A DNA stretch of 58,011 bases from Microbulbifer halophilus (GTDB taxonomy: Bacteria > Pseudomonadota > Gammaproteobacteria > Pseudomonadales > Cellvibrionaceae), in NCBI RefSeq assembly GCF_026183675.1, contig NZ_JAPIVK010000024.1, positions 1 to 58,011 of the forward strand, given 5' to 3'. Below are positions 25,400 to 33,157 of this stretch, one piece after another; the first letter of the stretch is position 1; each line of letters begins with the position of its first letter. The position numbers were made by a program, and so were the translations under genes. Under the pieces are notes generated by a model. It was not told the DNA's origin. It did no database searches and saw only the letters and a list, made by a program, of their open reading frames with translations.

Positions 25400-25960
25400 C
25401 TACTCCCAGTGGGTAAAAAACTCCCCGGGGGCCAGTTCCGGGGCCCGGCGGGGTTCCTTTTGCGGGGTGCCCAGGTAGAGGAAGCCGTCGATACGCTCGT
25501 TTTCCGCCAGGCCCAGTTCCTTTGCAACCAGCGGGTTGCCGGCCAGGGGGCCGGTGCGCCAGTAGGCGCCAACGCCCTCTGCGAAGGCCGCGGTCAACAT
25601 GGCCTGGACGGCGGCGGCGGTGGACTGGCGCTGTTCCAGGTGCGGCACCTTGGGGTGGTCCCGCAGGCGGGTGATGGCCACCAGCAGCAGCGGCGCGCGC
25701 AGGGGCATCTTGAGGGTCTTGTCCCGCTGGGCGGCGCTCAGGGGTTCGCCGGCGGCCTGTTCGCTGGCGCGCAGGTAGATTTCACCCAGGCGGTCGCGGG
25801 CCTCGCCTTCTACCAGCAGGAAGCGCCAGGGGCGCAGGCAGCCGTGATCGGCGGCACGCAGGGCGGCGCGAAAGATGTTCTGCCGCTGCTGTTCGTCGGG
25901 CGACGGCTCGGTCAGCAATCCGCTCGATACTCGATTGTGCAGGGCGGTCAGGGCATCCAT
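25400..25960 (-). CDS. Nitroreductase-family flavoprotein (YdjA-like)
   Basis: The 186-aa protein closely follows the E. coli YdjA pattern: MDAL at the start, RAADHGCLRPWRFLLVEGE, RAPLLLVAITR, KVPHLEQRQS and DGFLYLGTPQ. Members bind FMN and use NAD(P)H to reduce nitro compounds or other acceptors. The physiological substrate is unknown. The gene stands alone between tRNA-Ser and the divergent cyclase gene. Confidence 0.9.
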   Translation of the reverse strand: MDALTALHNRVSSGLLTEPSPDEQQRQNIFRAALRAADHGCLRPWRFLLVEGEARDRLGEIYLRASEQAAGEPLSAAQRDKTLKMPLRAPLLLVAITRLRDHPKVPHLEQRQSTAAAVQAMLTAAFAEGVGAYWRTGPLAGNPLVAKELGLAENERIDGFLYLGTPQKEPRRAPELAPGEFFTHWE

Positions 25961-26159
25961 CGCTTTCTCCTGTAAATCAATGACCTGGCGGATTCTACCC
26001 CACGATGCCCGCAGTGACAGCAGGGGCCAAAGAACTTCGCAATATTCCTCCCGGCAGAGTACACTTCTCGTCTGCCGCGTGCGCCAGCTCTCAAAATTGA
26101 TAAACGCTGCCGCACCACGCCAGTTTGGTTATTTTCTGCTCAACAAAAGACAATTTCCA

Positions 26160-27554
26160 ATGCAGGACCAGCCTGTTGAAACTACCCGGCGGAACACCGA
26201 TTCCCGCTATCCGTATTACTTCCGTACCCTGATCTGTTTCGCGGCGGCGGGTACGCTGCTCAACGCAATCAACTGGTCCGCCCCCTGGGACCTGGACAAG
26301 GTCCTCCCCCTCGGCATGGCCGGCCTGCTGCTGGTCTACACTGCGCTCGCCTACAGCATCAGCAACCGCTGTGCCCCCGAAAGCGCCGCCAATGTGCGCC
26401 GCTGCCTGTCGTTTACCGACGCCAGCATGATCGGCGTGGCCATCGCCCTGGCCGACTTCAGCATGCTGCCCTCCCTGTTGTTCGTCACCATGGTGCAGTT
26501 CAATGCACTGACCGAAGGCGGCGGGCGGCGCTGGTTCGAACACAATACCGGCCTGCTGCTCGGCGTCAGTGTGGGCTACCTGATTCACAAGCCGACGCTG
26601 GTGGTGAATGCGGACCTGACCATCAGCGCCGCCAGCCTGATCGGGGTTTTCACTTACTTCTGCGCCTACGCCTTTTATACCCACAAGCAGATTGTCCACC
26701 TCAGGAACGCCAACCGCACGCTCACCGCGGAACAGCATGTGAGCAAGATGCGCACTTACAAACTGTCCAAGTATCTGCCCCAGCGCCTGTGGCGCGCGGT
26801 GACCAACGGGCGCGAGGGCGAACTGGCAACCGAACGCAAACTGCTGACGGTGTTTTTCTCCGACATCAAGGATTTCAGCCAATTGACCGAGGAACTGGAG
26901 GCCGAGACTTTCACCCAGTTGCTCAACAACTATCTCTCGGAAATGGCCCGCATCGCCGGTCAGTACGGCGGCACCATCGACAAGTTTATCGGCGACGCCG
27001 TGATGGTGGTTTTCGGCGATGACGAGAGCAAGGGACCCAAGTCCGACGCCCTGCGCTGTGTGGCCATGGCCCTGGCGATGCGCAAGCGGGTGCGAGAAAT
27101 GAAACAGGAGTGGTACAACAAGGGAATTGCCCGTCCCCTGCAGGTGCGCATGGGCATCAATACCGGCTACTGCACCGTAGGGATTTTCGGCACTGCCAAC
27201 CACCAGTCCTACACGGTAATGGGCACCCACGTGAACCTGGCCGCGCGCCTCGAGGGCGCCGCGCAGCCGGGTGAAATCCTGATCAGCCACGAGAGCTGGG
27301 CGCTGATAAAGCACTCGGTCATGTGTCGCGACAAGGGGCATGTGACGGTGAAGGGTTTCAGCACCCCGGTGAAGGTCTACCAGGTGACCGACCTGCGCAA
27401 GAACCTCGGCGGCCAGCAGAGCTACCTGGAAGACCACGCACCCGGCTTCTCCATGCACATGGACCTGGACAAGATACGCAACTACGACAAGGACAAGGTG
27501 CTGAAGTCGCTGGAGAAAGCGAAGGCGACACTGAAAAGCAAGGTGATTATCTAA
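26160..27554 (+). CDS. Membrane-bound class III adenylate/guanylate cyclase
   Basis: The 464-aa protein has an N-terminal region of five to six membrane helices (about 20-175), a short coiled linker with the AC-type motif LSKYLPQRLWRAV, and a class III catalytic domain (about 222-420). Metal-binding aspartates are Asp235 (VFFSDIKDFS) and Asp279 (DKFIGDAVMVVFGD). The transition-state Asn/Arg are in THVNLAARLEGAA. The overall form resembles Pseudomonas CyaB. It should make cAMP for Vfr/CRP-type control, but cGMP cannot be excluded. The ATG at 26160 is chosen because coding character begins there. Confidence 0.88.
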   Translation: MQDQPVETTRRNTDSRYPYYFRTLICFAAAGTLLNAINWSAPWDLDKVLPLGMAGLLLVYTALAYSISNRCAPESAANVRRCLSFTDASMIGVAIALADFSMLPSLLFVTMVQFNALTEGGGRRWFEHNTGLLLGVSVGYLIHKPTLVVNADLTISAASLIGVFTYFCAYAFYTHKQIVHLRNANRTLTAEQHVSKMRTYKLSKYLPQRLWRAVTNGREGELATERKLLTVFFSDIKDFSQLTEELEAETFTQLLNNYLSEMARIAGQYGGTIDKFIGDAVMVVFGDDESKGPKSDALRCVAMALAMRKRVREMKQEWYNKGIARPLQVRMGINTGYCTVGIFGTANHQSYTVMGTHVNLAARLEGAAQPGEILISHESWALIKHSVMCRDKGHVTVKGFSTPVKVYQVTDLRKNLGGQQSYLEDHAPGFSMHMDLDKIRNYDKDKVLKSLEKAKATLKSKVII

Positions 27555-27655
27555 CTCAGGTTCCGGAGTTGAAGGCAACTGCCGATGCCACAAGCCGAAA
27601 TTGACCCCGAAACTTGCGTATTTGGGAATGGTACACTGCGCAGCGCATTCCCCAG

Positions 27656-28516
27656 TCAGTACAGATGCCCCAACTTCTCCGGGTTTCGCACCACATAGAT
27701 CGCCGCAATCTTCCCACCCTCGACTTCCAGCGCAGTCACCTGAATTTCGCCATCGGCCTCCCGCGTGATGAAACCCGGCAGCCCGTTTACGAACCCGGCA
27801 CGAACCAGCTTCGAGCCACTCTCCCTGAACAGGTTCGCCAGGTTTTCGTGTAACTTCATTACGGCATGAAAACCGGCGACAGGCTCCGCCGCAGCCGGAC
27901 GCTTGCCCCCGCCATCGGCGTGGAGGCTGATGTCGGCCGCCAGCATCGAGCCCAGCGCTTTCATGTCGCCACTGCGGGAAGCCGCGAAGAAGGCCTCTGC
28001 CAATTCGAGCCCGCGCCGCCTGTCCACCTTATAGCGGGGCCTCGCGTCACGGACACGCCTGCGGGCGCGGGCGGCAAGTTGCCGGCTGGCAGCCGGAGTG
28101 CGCCGGATGGTGCCGGCCACCTCCCCGAAATCGAGACCGAACACATCGTGCAGCAGGAAAGCCGCCCGCTCCAGGGGAGAGAGACGCTCCAGGGCAAGCA
28201 TCAGCGGCAGGGTGACATCCTCGCCCTCCTCCTCTTCCTCGAAAACGGGCTCGGGAAGCCAGGGGCCGATATAGGTTTCGCGCCGATGTCGCGCCGATTT
28301 GAGCTGATCGAGACAGAGCCGTGTGACAGTGCGGCGCAGGAAGGCTTCCGGCTCGCGCACCCGCTCGCGATCGGCCCCCATCCAGCGGATAAAGGCCTCC
28401 TGGACAATATCCTCGGCATCGGCAACGGAGCCCAACATGCGATAGGCGACGCGCACAAGCGCAGGGCGCAGCGGGTCGAAACTCCCCGCTGCATCTGCGA
28501 GCCCGTCGCCCGCCAT
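27656..28516 (-). CDS. ECF41-family sigma factor (SigJ-type) with C-terminal SnoaL-like domain
   Basis: The 286-aa protein has sigma-2 (RVAYRMLGSVADAEDIVQEAF) and sigma-4 regions (LSPLERAAFLLHDVFGLDF). A C-terminal SnoaL-like extension acts as a built-in regulator in ECF41 factors. The ECF41 hallmarks WLPEP, DGGGK and NPEKL are all present. The partner carboxymuconolactone-decarboxylase-like gene overlaps its start (TGATG). A matching TGTCACA-N16-CGTC promoter lies upstream of that gene, predicting autoregulation. Confidence 0.93.
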   Translation of the reverse strand: MAGDGLADAAGSFDPLRPALVRVAYRMLGSVADAEDIVQEAFIRWMGADRERVREPEAFLRRTVTRLCLDQLKSARHRRETYIGPWLPEPVFEEEEEGEDVTLPLMLALERLSPLERAAFLLHDVFGLDFGEVAGTIRRTPAASRQLAARARRRVRDARPRYKVDRRRGLELAEAFFAASRSGDMKALGSMLAADISLHADGGGKRPAAAEPVAGFHAVMKLHENLANLFRESGSKLVRAGFVNGLPGFITREADGEIQVTALEVEGGKIAAIYVVRNPEKLGHLY

Positions 28517-28989
28517 CAGGCCACCGTCTCCGCGGCCTTCACCCTGGCTTCCGCCGGTTCAATCCACAGGCCGAAGCCCACCGCGAGCCGGTTCCAGCCG
28601 TTGATGACATTGATCATCAGGGTGAGATTCACCTGTTCTTCCGCGGAGAAATGCGCTTCCAGGGCTTCACGGGCACTTTCTTCCGTATGCCCTTCGGGGA
28701 GGCGGGTAAGGGCATCGGTCCAGCCGAGGGCGGCGCGCTCGCGATCCGTATAGCAGGGGGCCTCGCGCCAGGCGGACAGCAGGTAGATGCGCTGTTCCGT
28801 CTCCCCTTGCGCACGCGCTTCCGCCGTATGCATATTCAGGCAATTGGCACAGGCGTTGATCTGGGAGGCACGGATCTTCACCAGTTCGATAAGGCTGGGC
28901 TCGAGGCTGTCGGCAACGGCGAGCGACGTGCCGGCCCAGCTTTTCATCAGGGACGGGGCAACGGCAAAGGGATCGAGTCTGGCAGTCAT
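28516..28989 (-). CDS. Carboxymuconolactone decarboxylase/AhpD-like protein
   Basis: The 157-aa protein has the AhpD-like redox motif NACANCLNMHTAEA (Cys47, Cys50, His54). In ECF41 loci a carboxymuconolactone decarboxylase, oxidoreductase or epimerase is the usual target and partner gene. It probably acts in peroxide or thiol chemistry, but the substrate is unknown. The ATG at 28989 has GAGGAG 7 nt upstream. The leader contains a palindromic element next to the promoter. Confidence 0.92.
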   Translation of the reverse strand: MTARLDPFAVAPSLMKSWAGTSLAVADSLEPSLIELVKIRASQINACANCLNMHTAEARAQGETEQRIYLLSAWREAPCYTDRERAALGWTDALTRLPEGHTEESAREALEAHFSAEEQVNLTLMINVINGWNRLAVGFGLWIEPAEARVKAAETVA

Positions 28990-29011
28990 GATGGAACTCC
29001 TCTGTTGGTTT

Positions 29012-29071
29012 CTAGTGTGGTGCAAGGGGCTAAATGCTGATATCAGCATTTAACCCCTTGCACCACACTAG
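29012..29071. repeat. 60-bp CTAG-bounded palindrome (short element copy)
   Basis: The arms CTAGTGTGGTGCAAGGGG-C/T-TAAATGCTGAT are complementary at 29 of 30 positions. Both ends are CTAG. It lies between the predicted ECF41 -10 element and the start codon, so it would form most of the 5' leader as one long hairpin. Confidence 0.9.
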
Positions 29072-29097
29072 ACGAGACGGGATCCACCAATGTGACA
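29071..29097 (-). promoter_or_regulatory. ECF41-type promoter
   Basis: On the minus strand TGTCACA (29091-29097) is followed after 16 nt by CGTC (29071-29074). This is the reported ECF41 promoter consensus. The last base of CGTC is the first base of the palindrome's CTAG. Confidence 0.8.
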
Positions 29098-29113
29098 TTC
29101 GCACCAGATTTTT

Positions 29114-29944
29114 TTACTGCCTGGCAAACCGCCCCGGCAGTTGCACCTCCGGGCGCGAACTGCGCAGCGGATTGATATCCAGCCCACCGCGGCGCGTGTA
29201 GCGGGCGCAAACCGTCAGCTGCTCGAAATCCGTCAGTTTCTGCAGGTCGCAGAAGATCCGCTCCACGCAGTGCTCGTGGAAGTCCTGGTGTTCGCGGAAA
29301 GAGACGATATAGGCGAGCAGCGCCTCGCGCCGGATCGCCGGCCCCCGGTATTCCACGCAGACAGTCGCCCAGTCCGGCTGGCCGGTTACCGGGCAGTTGC
29401 TGCGCAGCAGGTTGCTGTAGAGGGTTTCTTCTACCCACTCTCCACTTTCGTCCAGTTTCAGCAGTGCGGCATCCGGCTGGTAGTGGCGAATTTCGATATC
29501 CAGTTGGTCCAGGCAGCTTCCCCGCGGTTTCTCCACGGCCAGTGCGGGATCCTCCACGTCGTAAAGCGTTACCGAGACATCGCCGCCGGTCGCGGCGCCC
29601 AGGTCGCGGACCAGGATGTCGCGCACCACTTCGCGGGAATCGAAGCGGGACTGGTTGAAGGAATTCAGGTACAGCTTGAAGGATTTGGATTCCACCATCT
29701 GCGGCGTAGTAGCCGGGAAGTGGAATCTGGCCACCTCCACCCGGGGCAGGCCTTTGGCATTCAGCCAGGAGAGTTCGAAGCCCCACCACTCGTCCACGCC
29801 GAAAAACGGCAGGGCATCGTTTTCGATCTGTAGATGCGCGCGGGAGACGGCACGCTCTATCGGGTGCAGCAGTTGCGGGTTGTAGCTGGACTCGTAGGTG
29901 GTTTCCCTGCCCAGGGGGAGGTTTTGCCAGTCTTCGCGATTCAT
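29114..29944 (-). CDS. queF: NADPH-dependent 7-cyano-7-deazaguanine reductase (QueF)
   Basis: QueF reduces preQ0 to preQ1 in queuosine tRNA modification. The 276-aa protein is the long two-domain form, as in E. coli. The catalytic block SNCPVTGQPDWATV holds the nucleophilic Cys and the conserved Asp. The NADPH-side motif ESKSFKLYLNSFNQSRF is also present. The ATG at 29944 gives the family N-terminus. An upstream extension to 30046 would run through a REP repeat and is rejected. Confidence 0.96.
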   Translation of the reverse strand: MNREDWQNLPLGRETTYESSYNPQLLHPIERAVSRAHLQIENDALPFFGVDEWWGFELSWLNAKGLPRVEVARFHFPATTPQMVESKSFKLYLNSFNQSRFDSREVVRDILVRDLGAATGGDVSVTLYDVEDPALAVEKPRGSCLDQLDIEIRHYQPDAALLKLDESGEWVEETLYSNLLRSNCPVTGQPDWATVCVEYRGPAIRREALLAYIVSFREHQDFHEHCVERIFCDLQKLTDFEQLTVCARYTRRGGLDINPLRSSRPEVQLPGRFARQ

Positions 29945-30000
29945 CGGGTCTCCGGAGTTGACGATTCGGGCAACAAATCGACCACTGAGCAGGCCGCAGT

Positions 30001-30045
30001 ATGCCCTCTCCCCCGGCCCCTCTCCCGGCGGGAGAGGGGAGCTCA
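30001..30045. repeat. REP-like repeat CCCTCTCCC...GGGAGAGGGG
   Basis: The unit has the form CCCTCTCCC-CCGGCC-CCTCTCCC followed by GGGAGAGGGG. A second copy lies at 30103-30136. Both are between queF and the ABC exporter genes. Confidence 0.8.
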
Positions 30046-30102
30046 ATCGGAAATATAAAGGGCGAATCCGCCCAAGAGGTCTTCTTAAGCCCCGTAACAG
30101 TC

Positions 30103-30136
30103 CCCTCTCCCTCCGGGAGAGGGTTAGGGAGAGGGC
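30103..30136. repeat. REP-like repeat, second copy in this gap
   Basis: CCCCTCTCCCTCCGGGAGAG is followed by GGTTAGGGAGAGGG. It is in inverted arrangement relative to the copy at 30001. Confidence 0.75.
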
Positions 30137-30140
30137 TGCT

Positions 30141-30164
30141 TGACGGGGCCTTACACCATACTAG
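30141..30164. repeat. Single end of the CTAG-bounded element at the yadH stop codon
   Basis: On the minus strand CTAGTATGGTGTAAGGCCCC resembles the element end CTAGTGTGGTGYAAGG. The TAG inside CTAG is the stop codon of the ABC permease gene. Confidence 0.55.
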
Positions 30165-30934
30165 TGCCGCAAACGCTTGCCATGACTCATCAGGTGCAGG
30201 CCCCAGCCGGACAGCAGTGCGATAAAGACCAGCACGCCGACAAAAGCCCAGACCACATTGATATCGGAGACACCCAGTACACCGTAGCGGAAGGCGTTGA
30301 CCATATACAGGATCGGGTTCAGCTTCGACAGCCCCTGGAAGAGGGGCGACAGCAGGTCGATCGAGTAAAAGACACCGCCCAGGTAGGTCAGCGGCGTCAG
30401 CACGAAGGTCGGGATAATCGAGATGTCATCGAAGCTGTTGGCGAAGATGGCGTTGATGAAACCGGCCAGGGAAAAGAGTACCGCAGTCAGGAACACGATC
30501 GCCACAGTCAGGCCGATATGCTGCACCGTGAGCGAGGTAAAGGAGAGTGCGATCAGTGTCACCACAAAACCGACGATCAGCCCGCGCGCCACACTGCCCA
30601 GTACGTAACCGGCCATGATGATCCAGTTGGGTGTCGGCGATACCAGCAGTTCCTCCACACTGCGCTGGAACTTGGCGCTGTAGAAAGAAGACACCACATT
30701 CGAATAGGAATTGGTGATCACCGCCATCATGATCAGGCCGGGCACCACGAATTCCATATAGGAATAGCCGCCCATCTCGCCGATGCGGCTGCCGATCAGC
30801 GAGCCGAAGATCACGAAGTAGAGCGACATGGTGATCACCGGCGGAACCAGTGTCTGCGGCCAGATGCGGGTAAAGCGGCGCACTTCGCGGCGCAGGATGG
30901 TGGAGAAGGATGTCCAGATGACGTTGCTGTTCAC
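30161..30934 (-). CDS. yadH: ABC-2 type exporter permease (YadH)
   Basis: The 257-aa integral membrane protein has six helices and the ABC-2 motif region FSLAGFINAIFANSFDDISI with PTFVLTPLTYLGGVFYSIDL, as in YadH. It pairs with the ATPase immediately upstream, whose stop overlaps its start by 4 nt. The substrate is unknown. The stop codon TAG coincides with a repeat end, so the C-terminus may have been altered by insertion. Length is normal for the family. Confidence 0.93.
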   Translation of the reverse strand: MNSNVIWTSFSTILRREVRRFTRIWPQTLVPPVITMSLYFVIFGSLIGSRIGEMGGYSYMEFVVPGLIMMAVITNSYSNVVSSFYSAKFQRSVEELLVSPTPNWIIMAGYVLGSVARGLIVGFVVTLIALSFTSLTVQHIGLTVAIVFLTAVLFSLAGFINAIFANSFDDISIIPTFVLTPLTYLGGVFYSIDLLSPLFQGLSKLNPILYMVNAFRYGVLGVSDINVVWAFVGVLVFIALLSGWGLHLMSHGKRLRH

Positions 30935-31869
30935 TGCTCCCCCTCCTCTGCTTCAGACTTGTCCGCCAGCAGGGAGACGAACAGCTCTTCCAGGCGATTG
31001 GCGCGGTTGCGCATGCTGGTAACGGTTATGCCCTGTCCGCCCAGGCCGGTAAACAGCTCGGTCAGCGACTGCCCTTTCTCGACGGTCACCTCCAGGCTGT
31101 GTTCATCCAGCAGCCGCCCCTGAAAATCGCCCAGATCCGGGCAGGTCTCCAGGGTTTCGGCGGTATCGAGAATAAAGACCTCGCGACTCAGGGTTTTCAG
31201 CAGCGACTTGATCGAGGTGTTCTCGACGATATCGCCCTTGTCGATAATGGCGATATTGCGGCACAGGCTCTCCGCCTCTTCCAGGTAGTGCGTGGTCAGG
31301 ATGATGGTGGTGCCCTGCCGGTTGATCTTCTCGAGGAAAGTCCACATGGAGCGGCGCAGCTCGATATCCACGCCCGCGGTAGGCTCGTCCAGGATCAGCA
31401 GTTGTGGCTCGTGAATCAACGCCCGGGCGATCATCAGGCGGCGCTTCATGCCGCCGGACAGCATACGCGCCTGCACGTTGCGCTTGTCCCACAGGCCCAG
31501 TTGTTTCAGGTATTTTGTCGTGCGCTCCTCCGCCAGTTTGCGGGGCATGCCATAAAAGCCGCCCTGGGTGCAGACGATATCGTAGACTTTTTCAAACTGG
31601 CTGAAATTGAACTCCTGTGGCACCACACCCAGCAGCTGCTTGGCACCGGGAAAATTTTTGTCGATATCGATACCGAAGATGGAAACCCGGCCAGCGGACT
31701 TGCGCACCAGCGAGCAGATGATGCCGATGGTGGTGGACTTGCCGGCGCCGTTGGGGCCCAGCAGGGCGAAAAAATCCCCCGGCTGCACATCGAAGCTGAT
31801 GCCTTTCAGGGCCTGGAAACCATTGTCGTAGGTTTTTTCGAGGTCCTGGATGGAGAGCGCTGCGGTCAT
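30931..31869 (-). CDS. yadG: ABC-2 type exporter ATPase (YadG)
   Basis: The 312-aa ATPase shows Walker A GPNGAGKST, signature LSGGMKRRLMIARAL, Walker B LLILDEPTAGVD and switch His TTHYLEEAE, with a C-terminal regulatory segment of about 90 residues. This matches YadG. It forms a two-gene exporter with the overlapping yadH. Confidence 0.95.
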   Translation of the reverse strand: MTAALSIQDLEKTYDNGFQALKGISFDVQPGDFFALLGPNGAGKSTTIGIICSLVRKSAGRVSIFGIDIDKNFPGAKQLLGVVPQEFNFSQFEKVYDIVCTQGGFYGMPRKLAEERTTKYLKQLGLWDKRNVQARMLSGGMKRRLMIARALIHEPQLLILDEPTAGVDIELRRSMWTFLEKINRQGTTIILTTHYLEEAESLCRNIAIIDKGDIVENTSIKSLLKTLSREVFILDTAETLETCPDLGDFQGRLLDEHSLEVTVEKGQSLTELFTGLGGQGITVTSMRNRANRLEELFVSLLADKSEAEEGEQ

Positions 31870-31979
31870 GGATGCCTCCTGATACTGAGGGCGCTATTCA
31901 ACGCGCTCGGGCGGGAGATTTCAACCGGACAAAGAATGGGGGAAGTGTGTCGACGACCCTACGGGAAGTTCGAACCATA

Positions 31980-32105
31980 CACTCCCCTCTCCCACTGGGA
32001 GAGGGGCCGGGGGAGAGGGGAGCCGGAGCAGCAACTCAGCTTACGTGCCCCTCCAAGCCGCCCTCTCCCCTAGCCCCTCTCCCGGAGGGAGAGGGGGACT
32101 GTGTC
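31980..32105. repeat. Two REP-like repeats upstream of yadG
   Basis: Copies at about 31983-32018 (CCCCTCTCCCACTGGGAGAG) and 32063-32098 (CCCTCTCCCCTAGCCCCTCT with a matching arm) are separated by about 45 bp. The rest of the gap 31870-32130 shows no gene. Confidence 0.75.
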
Positions 32106-32133
32106 GGCGGCCATGTGAGAGGTTCAAACAATA

Positions 32134-32161
32134 AAAAAGCCGCTCAAATGAGCGGCTTTCT
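32134..32161 (-). terminator. Rho-independent terminator of the Glu/Gly tRNA operon
   Basis: Minus-strand stem AAAGCCGCTCA / TGAGCGGCTTT with T-run follows tRNA-Gly by a few bases. Confidence 0.93.
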
Positions 32162-32165
32162 TATT

Positions 32166-32241
32166 TGGAGCGGGAAACCGGGCTCGAACCGGCGACCTCA
32201 ACCTTGGCAAGGTTGCGCTCTACCAACTGAGCTATTCCCGC
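32166..32241 (-). tRNA. tRNA-Gly (anticodon GCC), distal copy
   Basis: The 76-nt cloverleaf has acceptor GCGGGAA, anticodon loop TTGCCAA and an encoded CCA. The first 19 nt of this gene are repeated twice upstream in a 164-bp array. Confidence 0.97.
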
Positions 32242-32571
32242 CTGATCTTTCTCGGTGCCAACTTCCAGCTGGTACCGATATTCTGCTTCTTGAGCGCACT
32301 CTTTATTTGCGCTCTTCCGGCCGCCAATCGAAGATTGGCGCCGTTCGGCGGCGTGCTTCGCTGCGCGAAGCAAACACTTGCCTCACCCAACTGAGCTATT
32401 CCCGCCTGATCTTTCTCGGTGCCAACTTCCAGCTGGTACCGATATTCTGCTTCTTGAGCGCACTCTTTATTTGCGCTCTTCCGGCCGCCAATCGAAGATT
32501 GGCGCCGTTCGGCGGCGTGCTTCGCTGCGCGAAGCAAACACTTGCCTCACCCAACTGAGCTATTCCCGCCT
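32223..32571 (-). repeat. 164-bp tandem array carrying the tRNA-Gly 5' end
   Basis: The phrase CCAACTGAGCTATTCCCGCC starts at 32223, 32387 and 32551 (plus-strand reading), 164 bp apart, giving two full units and a stub. Each repeat begins with 19 nt of the tRNA-Gly 5' end. Units include hairpins GCCAATC/GATTGGC and TGCTTCG/CGAAGCA. The array lies between two tRNAs of one operon, so it would be transcribed and processed. Confidence 0.95.
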
Positions 32572-32612
32572 TTTCTGTATCGCCCGGCAGCTCGAAAGCT
32601 GCCGGGCCATGT

Positions 32613-32688
32613 TGGCATCCCCAAGGGGAGTCGAACCCCTGTTACCGCCGTGAAAGGGCGGTGTCCTAGGCCTCTAGACGATGGGGAC
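32613..32688 (-). tRNA. tRNA-Glu (anticodon TTC), second copy
   Basis: The 76-nt cloverleaf has acceptor GTCCCCA, anticodon loop CTTTCAC and an encoded CCA. It is nearly identical to the copy at 32910-32985. Confidence 0.97.
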
Positions 32689-32831
32689 CGAAAACTTGCC
32701 TGGCCCCTCGGTTTGAAAGCCGGGGAACCAATGCTGCCACACTGTCGGTGGCATCGCCACCGGCAATTCCGGCGGCACTCTTTACAGCCTGCTCCGGCCT
32801 GGCCGGATCACTCTGTAAAGAGCATGAAAAC

Positions 32832-32907
32832 TGGAGCGGGAAACCGGGTTCGAACCGGCGACCTCAACCTTGGCAAGGTTGCGCTCTACCAACTGAGCTA
32901 TTCCCGC
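32832..32907 (-). tRNA. tRNA-Gly (anticodon GCC), proximal copy
   Basis: It matches the distal tRNA-Gly apart from one T-arm base. It is two nucleotides from the upstream tRNA-Glu. Confidence 0.97.
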
Positions 32908-32909
32908 AG

Positions 32910-32985
32910 TGGCGTCCCCAAGGGGAGTCGAACCCCTGTTACCGCCGTGAAAGGGCGGTGTCCTAGGCCTCTAGACGATGGGGAC
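32910..32985 (-). tRNA. tRNA-Glu (anticodon TTC), first copy of the operon
   Basis: The 76-nt cloverleaf has anticodon loop CTTTCAC and an encoded CCA. It is the promoter-proximal tRNA of a Glu-Gly-Glu-Gly unit. Confidence 0.97.
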
Positions 32986-33046
32986 CCGGACTGACTTCCA
33001 ATCGCTGCGGCGCTTTGTTTTGCGCTCTGCGTCAGAAGTGGGGCGC

Positions 33047-33075
33047 ATTCTATGTAGCCCCCGGGGGGCTGTCAA
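33047..33075 (-). promoter_or_regulatory. Strong sigma70 promoter of the Glu/Gly tRNA operon
   Basis: TTGACA (33070-33075) and TAGAAT (33047-33052) are separated by exactly 17 nt on the minus strand, about 60 nt upstream of the first tRNA. Confidence 0.9.
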
Positions 33076-33157
33076 CACTTCACTGAAAACTTTTTGTGGT
33101 TCTTTTTCTTTCTAAGTCAGGCACTTACGAAATCCGGGGCCCGCCGGTGAGCGGTCG

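Noticed and set aside
29945..30046. N-terminal extension of QueF
   Set aside because: The extra 34 residues are translated from a REP-like repeat.
32161..32653. Short open frames over the tRNA-Gly/Glu operon
   Set aside because: They cover tRNA genes and the 164-bp repeats, and repeat themselves with the array.
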